From Labilithrix luteola (GTDB lineage: Bacteria > Myxococcota_A > Polyangia > Polyangiales > Polyangiaceae), in contig JAMFST010000213.1 in the NCBI GenBank assembly GCA_026225435.1, forward strand, positions 1 through 18,385: a DNA stretch of 18,385 nucleotides. The letters run 5' to 3'. Below, piece after piece: positions 9,501 through 15,098 of this stretch. How positions within the stretch are numbered: the first letter of the stretch is position 1; each line of letters starts with the position of its first letter. The position numbers and the translations under genes are program-made. The notes below the pieces were generated by a model. It made no database searches and was not told the DNA's origin. It saw only the letters and a list, made by a program, of their open reading frames with translations.

Positions 9501-9804
9501 CGCCGGTCTCGAGGCGGTGAACACCGCGCTGGCGGTGAGCGCGCCGGCCGCCGAAGATCCGAAGGCGCGCGGCGTCCACTTCGGCGCGTGGTTCTGGAAG
9601 TGGACCTGGTACGAGCACCAGAACCTGCGCGACGAGCGGGCCGAGGCCTTCGCCAGCTTCCTGCCGGCGGGCGTCTACGACTACAGCTACGTCGCGCGGG
9701 CGACGACGCCGGGCACCTTCATCGCGCCGCCGCCCAAGGCGGAGGAGATGTACGCGCCGGAGACCTTCGGGCGCGGCGCGGGGGACCGGGTGGTCGTCGA
9801 GTGA
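3598..9804 (+). CDS. Alpha-2-macroglobulin family lipoprotein with thioester motif
   Basis: A 2068-residue secreted lipoprotein of the bacterial alpha-2-macroglobulin family (YfaS/YfhM-like, COG2373), which act as protease-trapping periplasmic or surface proteins. ATG 3598 gives a lipoprotein signal with lipobox LASGC, Cys28. An Ig-like region (about 145-400) is followed by macroglobulin domains: DRGTYKPKEDVKLKGFVR (692-709) is the MG2 'DR-YRPGE' signature, VQEFRRPEFEV begins at 791, and the next domain contains TYYAGGG. A low-complexity Gly/Pro/Lys stretch (about 1260-1352) sits where the bait region is expected. The A2M domain starts near 1353 (RTDFSALAAFLPHVV, PDSLTRYRVM). The thioester motif is CDEQ (Cys1575 to Gln1578) instead of CGEQ or CLEQ, followed by the alpha/alpha toroid (GDGGWGYW). 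The C-terminus has the usual ATTPGTF and MYAPETFGR motifs. It is larger than the E. coli homologue (about 1650 residues), and no PBP1C gene lies beside it. A start at 3553 is possible but would lengthen the signal's n-region. Confidence 0.95.
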   Translation: MGTHTFALAPVGRRLLGVGLLLALASGCPGNVVTPPPAAPEAGSPAGSFAMSKSGLGFRLSDAAGKDEDRTAAAVVAGQPLTAAEAAKVLGKLPPLTPDPEQVKSFALRPGSLPAPRAGKTVLEPFPPPPSSNAPPAAATGPLEVLRHAPEGDVELAPELTVTFSQPMVPVTSLTELAKYPPPVSVSPQPKGTWQWVGTQNALFKPEKRFPMATTFSVDIPAGAKSLSGGALATASHWTFQTPPPSLTTRYPESGPTRRDEVVFVAFDQAIDPAAVLRTVHLLAASKSLEVRMATPKEIESDPEVQHLVEKADAGRWLAFRASELLPPATSIDVQVGPGTPSAEGPRTTKAAQSFNFATYGAMTVSQARCSSEPDKCRPSDSLDFTFSNPLDKGKLTKSMVHISPEIRGLSTNMYGDSFSIGGFLKGHTRYTVSFDDTVPDTFGQTLTGKRTFSFDIGPADPAIYATGRTMEVLDPAASGKLTVQTVNEKRLSARVYAVTPADFGPFQEYLNTRHNDGHAGSPPGRLVIDKLLTPPKSPDEMVDTEVDLSAALKNGVGQLVVVVDASPPPVNRWEREPICTWVQVTKMGLTTVLDPTDLYGYVSDLASGAPLSGVDLEIPGAARGTSGGDGLVKLPLGDTGSPLVVAHRGDDVALLAQTWSVYSHLRSYGSTDALVRRKIVDQVRWLVFDDRGTYKPKEDVKLKGFVRKSGMSKGGDVDMLPASMRSFHWSAVDARNAEISKGTGTLDEQGQFDLGFHLADTVNLGTARVSFELDGASDLGGASFSHGFAVQEFRRPEFEVNASVADGPGGAGKGHVVGEHADVTVAATYYAGGGLPDAPVHWTVNRSVAHLTPPNRPEYTFGNGTFDDVDVLEASGGGAGNEDDETDDSNAKASRTSATWDAKTRSDGKHALRVDFDALASAFPMGLSFSASVTDVNQQQWNARTQLVVRPSDAFVGLHLARGFVRAGDTVPLDLVVTDQDGKSMIDRPIDVELSRVTYEDGNGFWHGPQKPTVTVVDRCQVTSTADVVHCALKTSADGGEFRLSAITKDALGRRAQSRMTVWAWGDRMPRRRTLDTEVIQIIPDKDEYQPGQTAEVLLVAPFPDGEALVTVRRQGVVSALRTTFKGSAATVRIPLTDDLVPGAELGIDVVGKSVRTSENGTPDPKSTPRPAAARGTKLLKVSAEGRNLTVAVTPREARIEPAGATTVDVKVTTAKGAPAPGAELSLVVVDEAILALSGMKLPDAASYFYGARNGDASDEELRTVLDLMDSDKVQKGGGLGAMGSGRGGGGDALGGRMYKSAPGGPMPPAPPAASPSPSMMAPVTRSAAKPDMDGVANPEPEKKKEAEETKVRLRTDFSALAAFLPHVVTGADGQAHVPVKLPDSLTRYRVMAVVAAGPRSFGSGESTITARLPLMVRPSAPRFLNFGDRFDLPVVLQNQTDTPMTVDMAARADTATLDGSGGKRVTVPANDRVEVRLAAAAAKPGKARFQIAAVSGRYADANETTLPVWTPATTEAFATYGVVDGDSATVAQPVKMPGDAVKSFGDVEITTSSTALQALTDAFLYLVRYPYECDEQISSRIMGVAALRDVLTAFQVPGMPSEAELVDTVGKDVARLKSHQRGDGGWGYWIRTDEDPYVSIHVTHALARAKEKGFDVPPETIARALGYLAAIDSHIPSWYGPETRHALESYALYVRGRLGQVKPAEARQVLAASGGANKIALEPLGWLIPVLSGDPASQAVLADIHRVLANRATETAGAAHFVTDYGDGDTVLLHSDRRADGVLLEAMIGDQPKSDLIPKLVTGLLGSRKAGHWANTNEDAFVLLALDRYFTTYEKQTPDFVARAWLGDGFAGEHAFKGHTTERSEIDVPLEQFAALKNGDLTLAKTGPGRLYYRVGMKYAPASLTVPPLERGFSVSRTYEPVDDPADVRKDVDGTWHIKRGAQVRIRVTMAAPAERAHVALVDPLPAGLEAVNTALAVSAPAAEDPKARGVHFGAWFWKWTWYEHQNLRDERAEAFASFLPAGVYDYSYVARATTPGTFIAPPPKAEEMYAPETFGRGAGDRVVVE

Positions 9805-9807
9805 CGG

Positions 9808-10266
9808 TCAGGAGCTGGCGGAGCAGGTGACGACGCCGGCGCTGGCGCTCGCGCACAACGAGGCTCCGCCGCAGACGCTCGCGCAGGCACAGGTGATGTC
9901 GCTGCCGCAGGCGGCGGGGTACGTCGTGCAACCGACGGCCACCGGCGCGCAGTCCTCGTTCATGCACCCGGGCTCGCCGTTGCAATCGGCGGAGACGTAG
10001 CCCGTCGGGCAGCTGGATTCGGTCGAGGAGAGGCACGACTCGGCCGCGGTGCAGGCGCGGTACAGACAGAACTGGCTGCTCGTGCAGGTGGCGCCGTTGC
10101 AGGTGGAGGCGGCGTCGGAGTCGTCGTCCCCGCCGTCCAGGTAGTTACAGCCGGCCACCGGGGCCGCGAGCGCCGTGTACGTGAAGGCGATGGCCAGCGA
10201 GACGGCGGCGAAGCTTCCGAAGCGAGCCAGGGCGGAACGAGGCGCGGGGGGCGCGGAAGAGGACAT
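9808..10266 (-). CDS. Small cysteine-rich lipoprotein, function unknown
   Basis: A 152-residue protein I do not recognise as a named family. The ATG at 10266 gives a signal peptide with a hydrophobic core and lipobox VAGC, lipidated Cys40, then an acidic linker (DGGDDDSD). The mature part holds 16 further cysteines spaced every 3-10 residues, an even number that fits disulfide pairing outside the cytoplasm. It is rich in Ser, Thr, Ala and Gly. Short Cys-rich lipoproteins like this are frequent in myxobacteria. Its stop is three bases from the A2M stop, and it is divergent from the DUF455 gene across 36 bases. The frame stays open upstream to 11220, but that part is antisense to the DUF455 gene and lacks a secretion signal, so I exclude it. 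No clear Shine-Dalgarno is visible. Confidence 0.78.
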   Translation of the reverse strand: MSSSAPPAPRSALARFGSFAAVSLAIAFTYTALAAPVAGCNYLDGGDDDSDAASTCNGATCTSSQFCLYRACTAAESCLSSTESSCPTGYVSADCNGEPGCMNEDCAPVAVGCTTYPAACGSDITCACASVCGGASLCASASAGVVTCSASS

Positions 10267-10302
10267 GGGCGCGCAAGCTAGCGCGCTACTCTTCGCTGCG
10301 CG
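10267..10302. promoter_or_regulatory. Short divergent region between the Cys-rich lipoprotein and DUF455 genes
   Basis: Only 36 bases separate the two start codons, so the promoters must overlap each other or the coding sequences. No promoter motif or ribosome-binding site is obvious. Confidence 0.3.
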
Positions 10303-11118
10303 ATGGCCGACACAATCGAAGACTGGGCGGAGCGTTTCGTTTGCGCGACCGACCTCCCGGCGAAGCTCGCGCCCGGCCCGCGCCCCGCGATCTTCCGCGG
10401 AGACAGCGAGCCGGTGCCCTCGCGACGGCTCGATGGTCCCGGCCGGCCGCCGGAGCTGAAGGTGGTGGCGCGCGCGGAGAAGATGCCGCGGCGAGGGGCG
10501 CTCGCTCATCCGGAGAAGCGCGCGGCGCTCTTCCACACCTTCGCCCATCACGAGCTGCAAGCGGCCGAGCTCATGGCCTGGGCGCTCCTCGCCTTCCCCG
10601 AGACGCCGCGCGCGTTCCGGCTCGGGCTGCTGGGGATCCTCGACGACGAGCTGCGCCACCTGGCCGCTTATCTCGAGGCCGACGTGGTCCGTAAGGTCGG
10701 GCTGTGCTTCGGCGATCATCCGGTGCGCGACTGGTTCTGGGAGCGGGTGCCACGGGCGCAGACCGCGGCGCACTTCTGCGCGGTGATGGGGATGGGGTTC
10801 GAGGGGGGGAATCTCGATCACACCGCGCGCTACGCCGCGCTCTTTCGCGAGCACGGCGACGAGGATGGAGCGCGGCGGCTCGAGGTGGTCGGCGAGGAGG
10901 AGGTCCCTCACGTGCGCTTCGCGCTTCACTGGTTCGAGCGCTGGACCGGGGCGCGCGACTTCGACGGTTGGCGCGCACATCTGCCGCCGCCGCTCTCGCC
11001 GGTGACCATGCGCGGCAACGCGCTCGACGACCAGGCCCGCCTGCGCGCCGGCTTCAGCGGCGACTTCCTCGAGCGGCTGCGCGGATGGACCATGGAGACG
11101 CGTGTTGAGCCGGCCTGA
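10303..11118 (+). CDS. DUF455 family ferritin-like protein
   Basis: A 271-residue cytoplasmic protein of the DUF455/COG2833 family, a ferritin-like four-helix fold distantly related to di-iron enzymes such as MiaE. Likely metal ligands are visible: HHELQAAE (Glu84 and its neighbours), DDELRHL with an E-x-x-H pair (Glu116, His119), GFEGGN (Glu167) and EEEVPHV with a second E-x-x-H (Glu200, His203). These would fit a di-iron oxygenase or oxidase site, but no reaction is established for the family to my knowledge. Start ATG 10303 fits the divergent neighbour. The 3' end overlaps the ATP-grasp gene by 17 bases (11102-11118), which indicates co-transcription and probably translational coupling. 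The pairing suggests the two act on a common substrate; that is inference. Confidence 0.87.
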   Translation: MADTIEDWAERFVCATDLPAKLAPGPRPAIFRGDSEPVPSRRLDGPGRPPELKVVARAEKMPRRGALAHPEKRAALFHTFAHHELQAAELMAWALLAFPETPRAFRLGLLGILDDELRHLAAYLEADVVRKVGLCFGDHPVRDWFWERVPRAQTAAHFCAVMGMGFEGGNLDHTARYAALFREHGDEDGARRLEVVGEEEVPHVRFALHWFERWTGARDFDGWRAHLPPPLSPVTMRGNALDDQARLRAGFSGDFLERLRGWTMETRVEPA

Positions 11119-12064
11119 TCTGGGGAGCGCGCCGCGCGTCTGGCTGCTCAACTTCGACGCGGAGGACGAGCTCGATCGCGGGAGCGGACACACCGCGAGC
11201 GCGGGCGCCCGGGCGCGCATGGAGACGCTGGCGGCGCTGGTCGTCTCGCTGACGAAGGGCGATCTCGTCTTGCCGCAGACGCGCCCCGAAGGGGGCGATG
11301 TCCAGGTGCCCGCCGGAACCGTGGGTCACGCCTGGTGCCCGACGCCCGCCGCGCTCCGTCGGCTCGGCCAGGCGGGTGCGGTGGTCCCCGAGGCGCCGCC
11401 GCTCGAGGTGCTCCGTCGCGCCAACCACCGCGGCTTCTCCGCCGAGCTCGGGCCGACGCTTCCATCATCCGGCTTCTTCACCGACGAGGCGCGCTTGCGG
11501 GCGCACCTCGGCAAGGGGAGCCCGACCGGCATCTGGGTGCTCAAGCGCCCCTTCGCCTTCGCTGGCCGCGGGCGCCTCCGCCTGCGCGACGACGCGCGCG
11601 AGGCCGAGCTCGACGCCGCTGCCAGCTGGGTCCGCGCGTCGCTCTCCCGCGGAGGGCTCGACGTCACCCCCTGGATGGTCCGCGTCGGAGACTACGCACT
11701 CCACGGCTTCGTCGAGCCAGGCGGCCACGTCCACCTGTCAGCTCCCACCGTGCAGATGTGCGATGACGAGGGGCGCTGGCTCCGCTCGACCGTCGGCCAC
11801 GACCTGGTCCCGGCCGAGCTGCACACGCTGCGAAACGAGGCGGTGCGCACGGGCGCGAGGCTCGCCGCCATCGGCTACTTCGGCCCCTTCGGCATCGACG
11901 CGTTCCGCTATGCGGCGGCGTACGGAGACGGCGGCGTGCGGTTCTGCCCGCGCATCGAGGTGAACGCCCGGTACACGATGGCGTGGTCGCTCGCCTGGAG
12001 CGGAGCCCACACGGTCACGACGCCCGGCCTCTCGGGAGCGATACCCGCATCCGCAAGAAAGTGA
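11102..12064 (+). CDS. ATP-grasp domain protein
   Basis: A 320-residue protein with ATP-grasp features; such enzymes join a carboxylate, activated as acyl phosphate, to an amine or thiol. GTG at 11102 lies inside the end of the DUF455 gene. The N-terminal half (RVWLLNFDAEDEL, then WCPTPAALRRLG) resembles a pre-ATP-grasp domain. The nucleotide-binding strand and loop follow as WVLKRPFAFAGRGRLR (145-160, Lys148), then GYFGPFGIDAFRY (258-270, Asp266) and IEVNARYTM (285-293), whose Glu and Asn would bind Mg. The substrate is unknown. The last 27 residues after RYTM read less like a folded helix than the preceding part, and the +2 frame there is also open, so the exact C-terminus is slightly uncertain. 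The kinase-receiver gene follows after 56 bases on the same strand and could belong to the same transcript. Confidence 0.83.
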   Translation: MLSRPDLGSAPRVWLLNFDAEDELDRGSGHTASAGARARMETLAALVVSLTKGDLVLPQTRPEGGDVQVPAGTVGHAWCPTPAALRRLGQAGAVVPEAPPLEVLRRANHRGFSAELGPTLPSSGFFTDEARLRAHLGKGSPTGIWVLKRPFAFAGRGRLRLRDDAREAELDAAASWVRASLSRGGLDVTPWMVRVGDYALHGFVEPGGHVHLSAPTVQMCDDEGRWLRSTVGHDLVPAELHTLRNEAVRTGARLAAIGYFGPFGIDAFRYAAAYGDGGVRFCPRIEVNARYTMAWSLAWSGAHTVTTPGLSGAIPASARK

Positions 12065-12120
12065 TTGGCGCTAGCGGAGCAGGCCCGGACGACGTCCGAA
12101 CCCCGTGGTACATCTGTCCG

Positions 12121-13430
12121 GTGGATCGGGCTGCTCCGGAAGCGGGAACGCTGATCGACGGCGTCTATCGCGTCGTCTCACGTCTCGGCGAAGGGGCCAT
12201 GGGCGTGGTCGTCCTCGCGCGCGACGAGCTCCTCGAGCGGCACGTCGCCATCAAGCTGGTTCGCCCCGAGCTGCTCGACAGCGTCGAGCTGCGCGAGCGC
12301 TTCCTCGACGAGGCGCGGGCGATGGCCCGCATCACCCACCCGAACGTCCTGCAGATCCACGCCTTCGGCGAGTTCGGCGGCGCCCCCTACTTCGTCATGG
12401 AGTACGTCGACGGCGAGAGCCTCGAGGGCTGGCTCACCCGGCAGCCGCTCTCCGCCTTCCCCGTCGACGGGCAGAAGCTCGCGCCGCTGCCGGACATGGA
12501 CGCGGCGCTCTCCATCCTCGACCAGGCGTGCCACGGCGTGACCGCCATCCATCAAGCGCACACGGTCCACCGCGACATCAAGCCGTCGAACCTCCTCCTC
12601 GACGGCAAGCTGCGGGTGCGCGTCGCCGACCTCGGGCTCGCCAACGTGCTCCACGCGGCCCCCTCGGCGGCGAAGGACATCGTGGGGACGCCGGCGTACA
12701 TGGCGCCGGAGATCGCCCTGCAGACCGAGCTGCCGCCGGATCAGAAGAACCGCGCCGACGTGTACTCGCTCGCCTGCGTCGCCTACGAGCTGTTCACCGG
12801 CAAGCCCCCCTTCGAGGCGCCCACCCTGCTCGCGCTGATGATGAAGCACGCGACCACGACGCCCACCCCGCCGAGCAAGCTGCGCGCGGATCTGCACGAG
12901 GGCTTCGATCAGGTCATCCTGCGCGCGCTCACCAAGGATCCGGCCGAGCGCACACCGAGCGCCGAGGCCTTCCGCCGCGATCTGGTGAACGCGCGCAACC
13001 GCAGCCTCGAGCCGGTGCGCATCATGGTGGCGGAGGACGACGGCGACTTCCGCGACGCGCTCGCCCTCATGCTGCAGCACGAGTTCCCCTACGCGCAGGT
13101 GGAGTGTTACGGCGACGGCGCCTCGGCCTTCGCCGCCTTCCAGAAGGGGCGCCGTCGGTCGCCATCCTCGACCTGCGCATGCCCGGCGTCGACGGCATGG
13201 AGCTGACGGCCCGCCTGCGCGCGAGCGCGTCCGCCAACGCCATGCCCATCATCGTGGTCACCGCGTCGGGCGGGCCGGAGGAGTGGAAGCGCCTCTCCGC
13301 GCTCGGCGCCGACGGCTTCCTCGTCAAGCCGGTGAACCTCAAGGACGTGGTCACCTTGGTGCGCCGCGCGCTGGGCGAACGCTCGGGCAGCTTCCCGCCG
13401 CCCAGCGGAAGCATGCCCGCCGCAAGGTAG
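12121..13430 (+). pseudogene. Ser/Thr kinase-receiver domain fusion, interrupted by a frameshift
   Basis: As written, the frame from GTG 12121 runs to 13206 (361 residues), but its last 18 codons are out of register. The receiver domain continues in another frame from 13149 to the TAG at 13430. Adding one G to the run at 13146-13149 restores one 436-residue protein. The kinase part has GEGAMGVVV (23-31), Lys45, Glu64, HRDIKPSN (150-157), DLG at 170-172 in place of DFG, and GTPAYMAPE. The C-terminal receiver starts near 299 with acidic residues AEDD (304-307); the phosphoacceptor Asp351 in LDLRMP, the Thr of VVTAS and the Lys of FLVKP all lie after the break. No membrane segment is visible, so it should be cytoplasmic. 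The receiver could gate the kinase or couple it to a histidine kinase. The cause may be a sequencing error in a G run, a true mutation or -1 slippage. GTG 12061 is an alternative start. Confidence 0.85.
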
Positions 13431-13460
13431 GGTCGAGGCTCAATACCGCGAGGTTTCGAG

Positions 13461-13477
13461 GGGAGCGGCTAGCTCCC
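13461..13477. terminator. Possible bidirectional hairpin between convergent genes
   Basis: GGGAGC (13461-13466), a five-base loop, and GCTCCC (13472-13477) form a perfect 6-bp GC stem in the 53-base gap between the kinase-receiver gene and the convergent lipoprotein gene. Its position suits a terminator for both, but neither side carries a U-tract, so classical intrinsic termination is doubtful. Confidence 0.35.
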
Positions 13478-13483
13478 ACACCA

Positions 13484-14275
13484 TTAGCGAGGACAGCGCT
13501 GGTTGAAGCTGTCTCCGGTTTCGCAGGCCAGCTCCTTCTCGATCTCGACCTGCACGGTCTTGCCGTCCAGCGTCGTCAGGTCGACCTTGTCGTGGGTGCG
13601 CAGACGCTCGGTGACGTCGTTGCGCTTTCCCTTGTTCACCAGGGTGGCGCCACGGGCGAGGGCGATGTCGTCCAGGCCGCCGACCACGTGGCCGTAGAGG
13701 ACCTGATCGAAGTCGGGCGAGCCGGTGATGACGTGAACCATGTACAGCGCGCCGATGCGGCCGAAGGCGATGTAGGTCGCCTCCGGCGTGTGCGGCGCGG
13801 CCGGGTCGAGGGGGCGCGGCGGGAAGATCATCGAGTCGACGTCGACGCGCATGCCGTGGGCCAGCTGCTTGGTGCGCTCCTGGTAGTTCCCGATGTACAG
13901 GTTCCCCTGGAAGGTCAGCACCTGGCCGCTGATGAGCCGGTCGAGCGAGAAGGTGTCCGGCTCCATGGTGTAGAGGCCGTCGTTCATCTTCTTGGGCACG
14001 TAGTCCGGCGGGATGGGCGAGACGTGCGCCTTCATCACGAACTGCAGATCGTTGGGCTGCAGGTAGCTGGGGTAGCCCGCCAGGTAGATCCCCCCCTCGG
14101 TGTTCGGTCCGAAGGCGATCATCGCGTGGACGCCGACCCTCCCCTCCTCCGGCGGGGCATCGGGCTCCTTCGGCGGCGGCGCGCTGTGGCCACCACACCC
14201 GGCAGCGAGCAGGGCGAGGGCGCCCGCGAGAAAGGTCATCGGGCGGAAAAATCTTGAGAGGGAGACGGTCGGCAT
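13484..14275 (-). CDS. Lipoprotein of unknown function
   Basis: A 263-residue predicted lipoprotein that I cannot assign to a named family. ATG 14275 has GGAG three bases upstream and gives a signal with lipobox LAAGC, Cys27; an internal ATG at 14239 would leave a shorter but still workable signal. A short Pro/Glu-rich linker (about 30-45) leads into a single globular-looking domain. It includes AGYPSYLQPNDLQFVMKAHV, a region around GLYTMEPDTFSLDRL, and a beta-rich part near GNLYIGNYQE. No repeats, transmembrane segments or catalytic signature stand out. Two cysteines near the C-terminus (in ACETGDSFNQRCPR) could form a disulfide. It is divergent from aat across 109 bases, convergent with the kinase-receiver gene, and has no same-strand partner. 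Confidence 0.83.
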   Translation of the reverse strand: MPTVSLSRFFRPMTFLAGALALLAAGCGGHSAPPPKEPDAPPEEGRVGVHAMIAFGPNTEGGIYLAGYPSYLQPNDLQFVMKAHVSPIPPDYVPKKMNDGLYTMEPDTFSLDRLISGQVLTFQGNLYIGNYQERTKQLAHGMRVDVDSMIFPPRPLDPAAPHTPEATYIAFGRIGALYMVHVITGSPDFDQVLYGHVVGGLDDIALARGATLVNKGKRNDVTERLRTHDKVDLTTLDGKTVQVEIEKELACETGDSFNQRCPR

Positions 14276-14384
14276 CGCTCCGCGCAACTCTAGAGCGACC
14301 CACGAGAAAGGTAGTGCAGGATTCTCGCTGGCGCGTTCAGCGCCTGCGGGAATTGCGCTAAGCGATGTTCTAAGCTTCGCGATC
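14276..14384. promoter_or_regulatory. Divergent intergenic region between the lipoprotein gene and aat
   Basis: These 109 bases must serve both divergent starts. The sequence is slightly richer in A and T than the coding DNA, particularly at 14350-14384, but I find no hexamer pair with acceptable spacing. CTCTAGAG near 14288-14295 is a short palindrome of unclear meaning. Confidence 0.3.
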
Positions 14385-15098
14385 GTGGCCGTGCGCTTCC
14401 CCCCCCTCGAACCGGCGCCGACCGAGGTTCGCTTTCCCGATCCGCGCAAGCTCGCGCCCGGTGATCCGGTGGTGGCGATCGGCGCGGATTTCCGTCCAGG
14501 GACGCTGCTCTCGGCCTACCGGCGGGGGATCTTCCCCTGGCCGCAGTCGCGCCGCGTCGTCGCCTGGTGCTCGATGGACCCGCGGGCGATCTTCCCCCTC
14601 GACCACGCGCCGGAGTTCTCGCGCAGCCTGCGCCGCACCCTGCGCAAGTCACCCTGGACCGTGCGGGTGGACCACGATTTTCGCGGCACCATGGTCGCCT
14701 GCGGGGCGAACCGGCCGGAGGGGACCTGGATCCTCCCGAGCCTGGTCACCGGCTACGTGCAGATGCACGAGCTCGGGTGGGCGCACAGCGTCGAGGTGTA
14801 CGAGGGGGAGGAGCTGGTCGGCGGGATCTACGGCATCGCCGTGGGGGCGCTCTTCGCCGGCGAGTCGATGTTCCACACCAAGACCGACGCCTCGAAGGTG
14901 GCCTTCGCGCACCTGGCGACCCGCCTGTACAACGCCGGCTTCCAGGTATTCGACGTGCAGGTGATGAACCCGCACCTCGAGTCGCTCGGCTGCGTGGACG
15001 TGTCGCGCGACGCCTACCTCGATCTCGCCGCGCGAGCCGTGGCCGAGCCGACGCGCCCCATTTCCGCGACGCTCGACGGCGTCACTTCTTCTTGGTGA
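14385..15098 (+). CDS. aat: Leucyl/phenylalanyl-tRNA--protein transferase
   Basis: Cytoplasmic enzyme that transfers Leu or Phe from aminoacyl-tRNA to proteins with N-terminal Arg or Lys, marking them for ClpS/ClpAP degradation in the bacterial N-end rule pathway. The 237-residue length is normal for the family. Family motifs run in order: GADFRPGTLLSAYRRGIFPW (residues 29-48), the MDPRAIFPLD region, TWILPSLVTGY, then GGIYGIAVGALFAGESMFHT with the conserved GESMF core, DASKVAFAHL, and DVQVMNPHLESLG. The start is taken as GTG 14385, with GTG 14391 as an alternative; the open frame further upstream is antisense to the lipoprotein gene. The last 17 bases overlap the end of the convergent S1 gene. 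ClpS and ClpA are not in the window. Confidence 0.95.
   Translation: MAVRFPPLEPAPTEVRFPDPRKLAPGDPVVAIGADFRPGTLLSAYRRGIFPWPQSRRVVAWCSMDPRAIFPLDHAPEFSRSLRRTLRKSPWTVRVDHDFRGTMVACGANRPEGTWILPSLVTGYVQMHELGWAHSVEVYEGEELVGGIYGIAVGALFAGESMFHTKTDASKVAFAHLATRLYNAGFQVFDVQVMNPHLESLGCVDVSRDAYLDLAARAVAEPTRPISATLDGVTSSW

Noticed and set aside
3568..9618. A 2016-codon open frame on the minus strand, antisense to the A2M gene.
   Set aside because: Stop codons are rare on the antisense of very GC-rich genes. Its translation is Arg/His-rich low complexity with no domain, while the plus strand encodes clear A2M motifs.
10267..11220. Upstream extension of the Cys-rich lipoprotein frame.
   Set aside because: It is antisense to the DUF455 gene, and the lipoprotein signal begins only at 10266.
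12086..12098. CGGAC-GAC-GTCCG inverted repeat upstream of the kinase-receiver start.
   Set aside because: A 5-bp stem in such GC-rich DNA is expected by chance and no U-tract follows, so neither operator nor terminator is supported.
11983..12120. A possible second frameshift near the end of the ATP-grasp gene, since the +2 frame is also open from 11983 and reads helix-like (VARLERSPHGHD) before the kinase start.
   Set aside because: Unlike the receiver case there is no clear domain continuation or homopolymer to support it, so I keep the annotated stop at 12064.
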